A DNA stretch of 8,226 nt from Pirellulaceae bacterium (GCA_030744095.1 JASLRF010000597.1:1-8226); one strand, 5' to 3'. Counted from the first letter of the stretch, positions 1 to 6,640 are shown. Notes: a model not told the origin generated them from the sequence alone. Made by a program: numbers and translations.

Positions 1-292
1 ACCCTCCGTGATCCATCCCTGGGAGACGATTTTCACTGACTGGCAACAGTGAAACAAAACTGCCCTCCAAAAACTAGCTCAGTTCACCAGGAAATGCCAA
101 CTTTGGCGCGGCCTAGATGTACTCTCACCACGCCAATCGCGAATCTCCTTGAAAAGCTGCCGGCGCGGCAAGACCACAAGTTCGGCGGCGGGATCGGGTG
201 TATCGTCGGGAAACCGCTGTTGCGTAGCGGGGTGGATTTAGGTATCTGCCTTCACGCCATCTTCTTCCACGACAGTGAAAGTGAGCTAAGCG
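1..292. other. Left-edge stretch without a recognisable gene
   Basis: No convincing coding region is seen on either strand. Two plus-strand frames run in from the left edge and stop early: one ends at TGA 37-39 (tail SLGDDFH) and one at TGA 50-52 (tail TIFTDWQQ). Either could be the last residues of an upstream gene, but the tails are too short to judge. A 95-codon open frame from 49 to 336 overlaps the methyltransferase start and has no recognisable motif, so it is treated as chance. A stop in the methyltransferase frame (TAA 287-289) lies just before its ATG. No clear promoter was found. Confidence 0.4.
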
Positions 293-1243
293 ATGCTCGT
301 GGTATCAGATCCCTCCACCCTACTTTCCTCGCCTGAATACGATGCGCCGTTGCGCACGTGCCCATTGTGCCAGTCACCCGCACTGAGTCGTTACGATTGC
401 GACTACGAGGGGCGGCAGGTTGCTCGTTGCCGGCGATGCAGCCTACTGTTCATGAACCCGCAGTATACCGACCAATACCTGGCGGCATACTACGCTCAGT
501 ATTTTCACGATGGCCAAACGCCGGACCTTCCGATCGGCAACCCTGACGATGGCTCGCGCCGAGCAGCAGCAAAGACCGATATGTTCCGGTTCCTTGATCG
601 ATACACCACTCCAGGTCGGTTCCTTGCGATCGGTTGTTCAGATGGAATCGAATTGCTGCTGGCCGAACGCTCCGGCTGAGAGGCGGAGGGGTACGACGTT
701 GACGAAGGGTACATGGAAGCGTTGCGGAAGAAGCTCGATAATCCAATCTACTCGGGCGACCTCTTCAAACTTTCGCTTCCGGACGAGCACTACGATTGCG
801 TCTTCATGGACCAGGTGTTGGAACACCCCAAAAACCCCCAGGACTATCTCCGTGAAGTGCATCGTGTTCTCAGGCCAGGCGGAGTCCTGTTCATCGGCTG
901 TCCGAACATCCGGTCCATCTCGAGCCGCATGAAGACAATACTTGGCAAGGCGCGGCTCAAGCAGCGCCGCGGGCGGCACTACGACATGTTTCACCACCTC
1001 TTCTTTTACGACCCGCGAACACTATCGCGGACCCTCGAGACCTACTATGGCTACGAGGTGCTCGCCGCGCACGGCGACCCAATGACCGGTCACAGGACGC
1101 CGGAAGTCGAGGACACGTGGCGGACTCGAGTGGGAAACTGGGTGCGCCGTGAATTTCCAGTCTTCGAGAGCAGTTTTCGCTTGTTGGCAAGAAAACCGAC
1201 GGGTGTGTCCGCGGCTACCAAGACGTCCCGGCACGCCGCTTGA
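293..1243 (+). pseudogene. Zinc-ribbon class I SAM-dependent methyltransferase, interrupted by an in-frame TGA
   Basis: The reading frame codes for 316 residues with one internal stop (TGA 677-679, codon 129). The N-terminus has a four-cysteine zinc ribbon: CPLC at residues 23-26 and CRRC at 46-49, followed by FMNPQ. A SAM-binding motif I follows (LAIGCSDG, about 111-118). After the stop the same frame continues with EAEGYDVDEGY, then MDQVLEHPKNP (about 172-182) and RVLRPGGVLFIGCPN (about 191-205), which are motifs typical of Methyltransf_11/23-like enzymes. Such zinc-ribbon methyltransferases often modify sugars, lipids or small molecules in surface-polysaccharide or secondary-metabolite clusters; the substrate here is unknown. 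The start ATG 293 is the first after an in-frame TAA at 287 and has only a weak ribosome binding site. The stop falls where Trp (TGG) is expected in the pattern SGW-E-EG-D, so a G-to-A change or a sequencing error would explain it. The upstream piece alone (128 aa) ends just after motif I and should be inactive. Motif I also has Ala where Asp is usual. Restart at ATG 713 would give 176 aa lacking motif I. Confidence 0.85.
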
Positions 1244-1304
1244 GTTTCCAGCTCCTGCTTCATCCAGCGATTTGAGTTTCCAGCTCCTGCTTCATCCAGC
1301 GATT
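1240..1304. repeat. Perfect 32-bp tandem duplication over the methyltransferase stop codon
   Basis: Two identical 32-bp copies lie head to tail at 1240-1271 and 1272-1303, with one more matching base at 1304. Each begins TTGAGTTTCCAGCTCC. The TGA stop of the methyltransferase (1241-1243) is the beginning of copy one, so the duplication leaves the protein unchanged. There is no spacer, so this is not a CRISPR repeat. Identity of the copies points to a recent slippage or duplication event, or an assembly artefact. The rest of the gap up to 1524 has no recognisable gene. Confidence 0.95.
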
Positions 1305-1511
1305 AGTCACGGCATTCGAGAACATTCAGCGCAGATCCATGTCGCATTGCTGGTCGGTCTGCAGCAGTGAGTTGTGGGTACTGCGATAGCGTGGCATGAC
1401 CGGGAGGTTTTGGGGGATCGCGCTGTCGTGGATGGGGGCAGCGAGAGTTGAGTGCTGGTCAGTCCGCGGTTCGGCTGCCAGAATGATGGCGAACGTCGGA
1501 TGTGAATCTAC

Positions 1512-1519
1512 GGGAGGAG
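1512..1519 (+). promoter_or_regulatory. Ribosome binding site of the short-chain dehydrogenase
   Basis: GGGAGGAG lies 5 nt before ATG 1525. It is one of the clearest Shine-Dalgarno sequences in the window and decides the start. An in-frame ATG at 1396 would add 43 residues with no family resemblance, ahead of the usual N-terminal beta strand and TGxxxGxG motif. Confidence 0.8.
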
Positions 1520-1524
1520 TAGCA

Positions 1525-2319
1525 ATGATTGACTTGGCAGGACACGCCGTCCTAGTCACGGGGTCGACCAAAGGGGTTGGACGTTCAATTGCAGTGGCGA
1601 TGGCTGCTGCCGGTGCGGACGTTGTCATCCATGGTCGTGCCGAAGGCCAGGCGTCGCGCGAAGTGCTTTCCGCGTGCCAAGACAAGGGCGTTCGAGCGGA
1701 GTTTGTGACCGGGGATCTGTCCGGACCCACGGACGCGGCGGTCGAGCGGATGTTCGAGCAAGCACAGGCGGCACTGCCCGAGATTGACATTCTGGTCAAT
1801 AACGCAGGGACCTACGACGACGTGCCATATTTGGAAATGGACCTGCCTCGATTTGAGCGAACGATGCGGCTTAATGTCTTCGCGCCTTTCTTTCTCACGC
1901 AGCGCTTCGCGCGCCATTGGGTACGGCAACGAGTCAACGGACGCGTGCTGATGATCGGATCGATCAACGGTCGCATGGCCGAACCGACGCACTCGGGCTA
2001 CGACACGTCAAAGGGAGCTGTCGAGACAATGGTCAAGACGTTGTGTGTCGAGCTTGCTCCGCAGAACATTCGCGTCAATGGTCTAGCGCCTGGATTGGTC
2101 GTCACGCCCTTGACCTCGATAATCGAGGAGGATCCCAACTTCAAACGTTGGATGTGCCTGCATACGCCCAATGGCGAGGTGCCGGGTAGTGAGGTGGTGG
2201 GCGACGGCGCGGTGTACCTTTGCAGCGACGCAGCACGGCACGTGCACGGACAGATGCTGTTGGTCGACGGCGGCATGAGCATTTGGCAGCAGCCTGACAT
2301 GCCGCTCGGCTGGAAGTAG
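1525..2319 (+). CDS. Short-chain dehydrogenase/reductase (classical SDR, FabG-like)
   Basis: A 264-residue NAD(P)-dependent oxidoreductase of the classical SDR family; usual length is about 250. Visible motifs are the Rossmann dinucleotide site TGSTKGVG (12-19), NNAG (92-95), Asn117 in RLNVF, catalytic Ser146 in IGSIN, and Tyr159-x3-Lys163. The C-terminal IRVNGLAPGLVVTP (182-195) and LLVDGGMS (245-252) segments are also characteristic. The Asn-Ser-Tyr-Lys tetrad is complete, so the enzyme should be active in the cytoplasm. The closest everyday relatives are 3-oxoacyl-ACP reductase (FabG) and sugar or polyol dehydrogenases. Sequence alone does not give the substrate, and no pathway neighbour points to one. 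After the Rossmann core there is a short tail (IWQQPDMPLGWK). The gene appears to be transcribed alone: the gene before it is broken and about 280 bp away, and the next gene converges on it. Confidence 0.93.
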   Translation: MIDLAGHAVLVTGSTKGVGRSIAVAMAAAGADVVIHGRAEGQASREVLSACQDKGVRAEFVTGDLSGPTDAAVERMFEQAQAALPEIDILVNNAGTYDDVPYLEMDLPRFERTMRLNVFAPFFLTQRFARHWVRQRVNGRVLMIGSINGRMAEPTHSGYDTSKGAVETMVKTLCVELAPQNIRVNGLAPGLVVTPLTSIIEEDPNFKRWMCLHTPNGEVPGSEVVGDGAVYLCSDAARHVHGQMLLVDGGMSIWQQPDMPLGWK

Positions 2320-2408
2320 GGTGAACGGCAGAAAAGATGCTGCCAACCGGACGTGTCTGAGAGGGCGAAGTGACTGCTGAGGACCGCCCGATCAACAACT
2401 AACGCATA

Positions 2409-2460
2409 GTCGTTGTTCGCTCCAAGAACATAACGCCAAGTTCGCGGAGCGAACAGCGAC
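2409..2460. repeat. Palindromic repeat element, copy 1 (between convergent genes)
   Basis: An inverted repeat with 21-nt arms at 2409-2429 and 2440-2460 matches at 18 of 21 positions around a 10-nt loop. It starts GTCG, ends CGAC and has the core TTCGCGGAGCGAA at 2441-2453. It shares the outer GTCG and the core TTCGCTCCGCGAA with the element at 3005-3055, so the two belong to one family. It lies in the 175-bp gap between the dehydrogenase and the DUF6702 gene, both of which end toward it. It might help end transcription from both sides, but there is no T-tract, so a terminator role is only possible. Confidence 0.8.
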
Positions 2461-2494
2461 TTGATGTGCCAGCCCTGGACCGGTTCGGCACTCG

Positions 2495-3124
2495 TCACTG
2501 GCTCGCAGGGAAGACAGATTCCAGCTGATCGGCCGTGAACGTCAACGACTTCCGCAGCTTACCCACGCGAAAGTTGATCGTATTTGTCTGGTCTGGTAGC
2601 AACTCGAGAAAGAACGCGACTCCAAACGTGACATTCTCGGGCCCTTTCTTGAGCGGCACTTCGAAATACAACCAAGCATCCTTCAAATCAACTTCGTGGC
2701 CCACCCAAACCAGCTTGGCTCGTTTGCCGTCAGCTTCTTTCGCGATAAAGGATCTCCTCAGATATTTCTGCATCAGACGATCGATCCCTGCCGATCTGTC
2801 CAGGTCGACCGGGCGGTCGGCAATACGCCGCAGAGCCTGTTCAAGGTCTACCGGATTGACCTGCAGCGCGATCTCTAGTCGCCCCGTCTTGGCATTCCAT
2901 TCCGCTTCCGCAATGCTCGCATGGCGCGGATGCGCGAGCGTGCTGCCACTGAGCAACAGCAGACACGACAGGGTTACGACCGTTCGAGGAATTACTGTCC
3001 GATAGTCGCCTCTCGCTCCGCGAAAGGAACGTGCTTTCGCGGAGCGAAAGACGACAATAAAAGATCGAACACTGCTCAGCAACGCGTCGCATGCAGTAAT
3101 CGATATTGCCACGCTGTTCCTCAT
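2495..3124 (-). CDS. Secreted DUF6702-like protein
   Basis: A 209-residue exported protein of unknown function. The mature part matches my memory of DUF6702: HPRHASIAEAEWN just after the signal peptide, then LEIALQVNPVDLEQALRR, a middle Y-L-RR-F segment, WVGHEVDLKDAWLYFEV, and a C-terminal NTINFRVGKLRKSLTF. The hydrophobic core of the signal peptide lies at about residues 48-60 (TVVTLSCLLLLSG), with likely cleavage after Ala64 (STLA/HP). Its N-region of about 47 residues is unusually long. Residues 24-40 are encoded exactly by a palindromic repeat (3005-3055). The start ATG 3122-3124 overlaps the M1 peptidase stop as ATGA, with GGTGGAG at 3136-3142 upstream, which suggests translational coupling. 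No ATG, GTG or TTG lies between the repeat and the hydrophobic core, which supports the long leader. Small DUF6702 proteins beside M1 peptidases suggest a joint role at the cell surface (inference). Confidence 0.8.
   Translation of the reverse strand: MRNSVAISITACDALLSSVRSFIVVFRSAKARSFRGARGDYRTVIPRTVVTLSCLLLLSGSTLAHPRHASIAEAEWNAKTGRLEIALQVNPVDLEQALRRIADRPVDLDRSAGIDRLMQKYLRRSFIAKEADGKRAKLVWVGHEVDLKDAWLYFEVPLKKGPENVTFGVAFFLELLPDQTNTINFRVGKLRKSLTFTADQLESVFPASQ
3005..3055. repeat. Palindromic repeat element, copy 2 (in frame inside the DUF6702 leader)
   Basis: An inverted repeat with 22-nt arms at 3005-3026 and 3034-3055 matches at 20 of 22 positions around a 7-nt loop. The arms carry GTCG at the outer end and CTCCGCGAAAG at the inner end. 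It belongs to the same family as the element at 2409-2460. The whole element is 51 bp. On the minus strand it covers codons 24-40 of the DUF6702 gene precisely, with no stop codon (VVFRSAKARSFRGARGD). Confidence 0.88.
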
Positions 3125-5556
3125 GATTCTTTTTTCTCCACCTTGGCTTTTTCACTCGTTTTGGCTTTCTCGACTGCTTTGGCTTTTTCGGCCGCTTTGG
3201 CTTTTTCGGCCGCCTTGGCTTTTTCGCTCGCTTTGGCTTTCTCGGCCGCCTTTTCGGCTGCCTGGGCCTTTTGCATTTCGTTCTTCTGTTTTCCGGCTTT
3301 GAACAGCTGAAAACGAGACTTCGCAATTCGCGGCGGAAAGTAGTTATTGTCCAGATCGACGTCCGCCGTTTCGAGATGTGGATCCAGGATCAAGCCTTTA
3401 ATCGCCTTTTCCGTAATGATCAACTTGGAGACTTGTTGGTTGTTGCGTCGCCAGATTTCAGCGGGGATTCGCAGTTCGGAATCTGTGCCGTCTTCGAATT
3501 CAATCTGTAGCACGATCGGCATGACCAGCCCGCCATGGTTCTTGAAATCGACAATGTAGAAGTTCTTCTTAGTGGCCAGCAGTTTTTTCTCTTCCTCAGA
3601 AAGGCCCTTGAGCAGCCCCTGGTAGGATTTTCGTTCGGCACCGGTAACGGCAGTGGCATCGAATTTCGAATAAAAGTCCTTCAGTTCGGGGAATAGATCA
3701 TCGCGTTTCTCGAGCGGTTCGTTGCGCTGCTTGGAAAGGTTGTCAGGTTTTTCGCCCCGCGCCTTCTTCAGTGGCTTTTCGACGTCGGGGTCGCGCGTGT
3801 CAACTTCAAACAACCGCACGTTCTCGATGGCGATGTCTGTGTGGTCTGTCGTGTAGAACCAACCTCGGAAAAACCAATCGAGATCGATCGCCGAGGCATC
3901 TTCCATGGTCCTGAAGAAGTCGGCTGGCATGGGCCGCTTGAACATCCAACGACGAGCGTATTGGCGGAAAGCGAAATCGAAAAGTTCTCGCCCCAGAATT
4001 GTCTCGCGCAGGATGTTCAGCGCCGTGGCTGGTTTGCCATAACCATTGGGACCGAACTGCAGGATCGATTCCGAGTTCGTCATGATCGGCACCTGTGTTG
4101 TGCTGCGCATGTAGGAGACAATGTCGCGTGGCTCACCACGTCGAGATGGATAGTTCTCTTCCCACTCCTGTTCGGACAGGTACTGCAGAAACGTGTTGAG
4201 ACCCTCATCCATCCACGTCCACTGGCGTTCATCCGTGTTGACGATCATTGGAAAGTAGTTATGGCCGACTTCGTGGATGATCACGGAGATAAGCCCGTAC
4301 TTGGTGCGTTTCGAGTACGTGCCATCCTTCTCTGGTCGCGGACCGTTGAAACAGATCATGGGATATTCCATGCCCCCAATCGGGCCATTGACGGAATATG
4401 CGACGGGGTACGGATAATCGAACGTGTACCGTGAATAGACGTTCAGTGTGTGAATGATCGCGTGGGTCGAGTACTTGCTCCACAACGGTTCAGCCTCTTT
4501 GGGATACAGCGACATGGCCATCACGCGGTTACCATTCACGTCGTGCTGCTGTGCATCCCAGATGAATTTTCGCGACGAGGCAAAGGCGAAGTCACGGACG
4601 TTTTCGGCCCGATAGATCCAGGTCTTTTTGCCGGTTGGTTTTACTTTTTCCGCAGCTGTGGCTTCTTGGGGATTGACGATGAACACAGGCTTGCCTGCAG
4701 TTTCTGCCTGTTTCAGTCGTTCACGTTGGACGTCCGTCAGTACTTCTTCGGGATTCTGCAAGACACCGGTCGCTCCAACGATGTGGTCATTCGGGACTGT
4801 CAACCGGACCAGATAGTCTCCCAACTCCAAAGTGAATTCACCGCGACCGACAAACTGTTTGTGCTGCCATCCGGTCGCGTCGGTATAAGCGACCATGCGG
4901 GGAAACCACTGGGCCATTTCGTAGAGGTAGTTGCCATCTTCCTTAAAGAACTCGTAGCCCGTTCGACCTGACAGGACTTTGTTATCATTGATGCGAAAAT
5001 TCCAGTCGACTGAAAACAACACCGACTCGCCGCTGGCCAACGGTTTGTCCAAGTCAATCCGCATCATGGTCTTGACGATGGTATGTTCTAGCGGTTTGTC
5101 CGCTGCATCACGCACGCTGGTGATGTTGACGCCACCGTCAAACGTCTCACGCACGAGCAGCGTCTTAAGTTGGTTGTAAGACAACCGTGTGATGTTCGAC
5201 CTCGTTGCAGTCGTGGCCGCATCGGAACCTCTGGCAAAAATATTCGCGTCGAGCTGCAACCAGAGATAATTCAAACTGTCTGGCGAACGATTCAGATAGG
5301 TGATCGTCTCAGAACCGATGATCCGCTGATTCTCGTCATCAAGCTCGACATTGATGTGGTAGTTGGCGCGCTGCTGCCAGTAGCCTCGACCAGGTGCCCC
5401 CGAGGCTGTCCGATAGTCGTTTGGCGTGGGCAAGATCTCTTCGAGTTGCCGGAATTTATCCTCCTGTCCGTACTTACCGTTCCGCACGCCATCTTGAGCC
5501 CAAACTGAAACGCAGGCAGAAACCAACAGGAGCGACAAGAAGAGGCGTGAAATCAT
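3121..5556 (-). CDS. Secreted M1-family zinc metallopeptidase with Lys/Ala/Glu repeat tail
   Basis: An 811-residue exported aminopeptidase-like protein. ATG 5556 is chosen because it begins a clean signal peptide (MISRLFLSLLLVSACVSVWA, residues 1-20), leaving QDG as the mature N-terminus. An upstream in-frame GTG at 5589 would add 11 residues ahead of it. Neither start has a strong ribosome binding site. The N-terminal M1 beta domain is followed by the substrate-amine motif GGMEYP (394-399) and the zinc site HEVGH (428-432). The third zinc ligand, Glu451 in MDEGLN, lies 18 residues later as expected. Tyr506 in NGYGKP is the likely transition-state tyrosine. All key residues are present, so it should remove N-terminal residues from peptides in the periplasm or at the surface. 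A charged stretch (about 585-640) and a beta-rich C-terminal domain (about 665-740) follow. The end is six hexapeptide repeats rich in Lys, Ala and Glu. The stop overlaps the start of the DUF6702 gene by 4 nt. Confidence 0.93.
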   Translation of the reverse strand: MISRLFLSLLLVSACVSVWAQDGVRNGKYGQEDKFRQLEEILPTPNDYRTASGAPGRGYWQQRANYHINVELDDENQRIIGSETITYLNRSPDSLNYLWLQLDANIFARGSDAATTATRSNITRLSYNQLKTLLVRETFDGGVNITSVRDAADKPLEHTIVKTMMRIDLDKPLASGESVLFSVDWNFRINDNKVLSGRTGYEFFKEDGNYLYEMAQWFPRMVAYTDATGWQHKQFVGRGEFTLELGDYLVRLTVPNDHIVGATGVLQNPEEVLTDVQRERLKQAETAGKPVFIVNPQEATAAEKVKPTGKKTWIYRAENVRDFAFASSRKFIWDAQQHDVNGNRVMAMSLYPKEAEPLWSKYSTHAIIHTLNVYSRYTFDYPYPVAYSVNGPIGGMEYPMICFNGPRPEKDGTYSKRTKYGLISVIIHEVGHNYFPMIVNTDERQWTWMDEGLNTFLQYLSEQEWEENYPSRRGEPRDIVSYMRSTTQVPIMTNSESILQFGPNGYGKPATALNILRETILGRELFDFAFRQYARRWMFKRPMPADFFRTMEDASAIDLDWFFRGWFYTTDHTDIAIENVRLFEVDTRDPDVEKPLKKARGEKPDNLSKQRNEPLEKRDDLFPELKDFYSKFDATAVTGAERKSYQGLLKGLSEEEKKLLATKKNFYIVDFKNHGGLVMPIVLQIEFEDGTDSELRIPAEIWRRNNQQVSKLIITEKAIKGLILDPHLETADVDLDNNYFPPRIAKSRFQLFKAGKQKNEMQKAQAAEKAAEKAKASEKAKAAEKAKAAEKAKAVEKAKTSEKAKVEKKES
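3142..3249 (-). repeat. Six 18-bp repeats encoding xxEKAK at the M1 C-terminus
   Basis: On the minus strand 108 bp make six units of 18 bp, translated as AAEKAK, ASEKAK, AAEKAK, AAEKAK, AVEKAK and TSEKAK (residues 770-805 from ATG 5556), then VEKKES and the stop. The units vary at the first two codons and in third positions. The result is a long, positively charged and probably helical tail, like those of TolA-type or histone-H1-like Lys/Ala proteins. Repeat number probably varies between strains by slippage in whole codons. Confidence 0.9.
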
Positions 5557-5645
5557 GGTTGTAAAGCTCGTGGCAGGGCGAGGGGTCACAAACTACGAGT
5601 TCTCAGCCCACCGAGCAGATCGACGGGATCGCAGCACTTTTCTCC

Positions 5646-5674
5646 ATTAAAATCGCCAGCGTATCTGGAGACAA
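5646..5674 (-). promoter_or_regulatory. Possible sigma-70-type promoter for the M1/DUF6702 pair
   Basis: On the minus strand TTGTCT (5669-5674) and TTTAAT (5646-5651) are separated by exactly 17 nt. They match the TTGACA and TATAAT consensus at 4 and 5 of 6 positions. The site lies about 90 nt before ATG 5556, in the gap after the cyclotransferase. It would allow M1 and DUF6702 to be transcribed apart from the cyclotransferase. Planctomycete promoters are poorly known to me, so this is a pattern match only. Confidence 0.35.
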
Positions 5675-5732
5675 GCAACGTCGCTCGTGTTTTCCCCAAA
5701 AGCACCTGTCTGAGGGGCGAAAAGAACTCCGC

Positions 5733-6578
5733 TCACCGCCGCGGCACAAGCCGAATCTCGTACAGCCGGGGCCAGTTTTTGCCAGTGACAAACAGACGTT
5801 TTCCGGCCTCGTCATAGGCGATCCCATTTAGAACCGCTTCCTTATCCGGTCGCTGGTTCTGCGGCCAGAGCCTGCTGAGGTCGAAATAACCGGTCACTTC
5901 GCCCGATCTCGGCGAAATCCGTACGATATAGTCCTTGTACCAGACGTTGGCCAGAATCTCGCCATTGACGAACTCGAGTTCATTCAAATGGCGAATTCGG
6001 TTTCCTCCACTGCGGACCGAAAGTCGGCGGACGACACGAAACGACTTGGGGTCCAAGAACCGCAGCGTCGACGTGCCATCGCTGACAATCAAGTTGCGAC
6101 CGTCTTGCGTAATGCCCCAACCTTCGCCCGAATAACGAAACTTCTGCCGCAGCTCAAACGTCTTTCGGTCATAGACCATGCCGACGTTGGACTTCCAGGT
6201 CAACTGGACAATCGTATCGCCCCAAGCGGTGATGCCCTCGCCGAATACGCGGTCGCCAAGCCGAACTTGTTGCTGAACCTGTCCGGTCTTCAAATCGACT
6301 CGGCGCAACGCCGACCGTCCGTATTTGCCAGTCCCTTCGTAAAGTGCGCCGTCGACGAAGATCAGGCCTTGCGAATAGGCGTCGGCGTCATGCGGATATT
6401 CGTTGACCACTTGGGCAATGTAGACTTGCGGCGGGCCATCCCGACCGCTGGCCCAGACTCCGATGCCCACAACACAAACAACAACCGCTCCCAACAGCAC
6501 CCACCGACTTCTTCGCGGAGGCGCGATTCTTCGAGGCGCGATGGGTGGCGATTTTCGTGGTGTGATCTTTCTACCCAT
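5733..6578 (-). CDS. Glutaminyl-peptide cyclotransferase, membrane-anchored (Glu_cyclase_2 type)
   Basis: A 281-residue bacterial/plant-type glutaminyl cyclase, which converts an N-terminal Gln of a peptide or protein to pyroglutamate with release of ammonia. The fold is a five-bladed beta propeller. Family motifs in order are YPHDADAYSQGLIF (61-74), LYEGTGKYGRS (79-89), VFGEGIT (111-117), VQLTWK (124-129), EGWGIT (152-157), SDGTSTLRFLDP (166-177), LNELEFVNGEILANVW (198-213), VLNGIAYD (249-256) and VTGKNWPRLYEI (264-275). The conserved glutamates in these motifs, such as Glu114, Glu152 and Glu200, are present. A basic N-terminus (1-25) and one hydrophobic segment (about 26-43) suggest a single anchor with the propeller outside the cytoplasm. 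The start ATG 6578 has GAGGTAA at 6584-6590, 8 nt from the core. The next gene on the strand is a secreted M1 peptidase with a predicted mature N-terminal Gln, a possible substrate. Confidence 0.93.
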   Translation of the reverse strand: MGRKITPRKSPPIAPRRIAPPRRSRWVLLGAVVVCVVGIGVWASGRDGPPQVYIAQVVNEYPHDADAYSQGLIFVDGALYEGTGKYGRSALRRVDLKTGQVQQQVRLGDRVFGEGITAWGDTIVQLTWKSNVGMVYDRKTFELRQKFRYSGEGWGITQDGRNLIVSDGTSTLRFLDPKSFRVVRRLSVRSGGNRIRHLNELEFVNGEILANVWYKDYIVRISPRSGEVTGYFDLSRLWPQNQRPDKEAVLNGIAYDEAGKRLFVTGKNWPRLYEIRLVPRR

Positions 6579-6583
6579 CAGGC

Positions 6584-6590
6584 TTACCTC
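6584..6590 (-). promoter_or_regulatory. Ribosome binding site of the glutaminyl cyclotransferase
   Basis: GAGGTAA on the minus strand, with GAGG 8 nt before ATG 6578. It supports this start, which keeps the basic N-terminus and membrane anchor. Confidence 0.7.
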
Positions 6591-6640
6591 GGTCGTTGCG
6601 ATAAACTAACGTAGGGGAAACGATGGTTGGGTATCAAGGC

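Noticed and set aside
1..52. Possible end of an upstream plus-strand gene or start of a minus-strand gene
   Set aside because: Only 12-16 codons are visible in any frame, with no motif or clear ribosome binding site to choose between them.
677..679. TGA as selenocysteine or as a Trp codon under a changed genetic code
   Set aside because: The position fits Trp rather than Cys, no selenocysteine-type hairpin was evident, and other genes in the window use TGA as their stop and TGG for Trp.
1240..1304. Tandem 32-bp repeat as a CRISPR remnant
   Set aside because: The copies are directly adjacent with no spacer, no palindromic ends and no cas genes nearby.
1396..1524. Upstream extension of the dehydrogenase from ATG 1396 (43 more residues)
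   Set aside because: The extension has no SDR character, and a strong ribosome binding site precedes ATG 1525, where the family normally starts.
2409..2460. Palindrome as a rho-independent terminator
   Set aside because: No T-tract follows on either strand, and a family member lies inside a coding region, so repeat-element origin is the better reading.
2921..3310. Plus-strand frame with repeated ALAFSAALAF residues, resembling membrane segments
   Set aside because: It is the antisense reading of the M1 Lys/Ala/Glu repeat tail. The hydrophobic pattern is a by-product of the 18-bp repeats.
3841..4971. Two long plus-strand open frames (3841-4434 and 4450-4971) opposite the M1 gene
   Set aside because: They lie antisense to highly conserved M1 motifs, have no family resemblance and have odd composition. 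They are shadows of the real gene.
2349..5723. Similar short text TGTCTGAG...GGGCGAA at about 2353 and about 5706
   Set aside because: The shared stretch is only about 15 bases with a gap and does not extend, so it may be chance.
5988..6614. 208-codon plus-strand open frame opposite the cyclotransferase
   Set aside because: The minus strand carries all cyclotransferase motifs with a good ribosome binding site. The plus frame has no recognisable domain.
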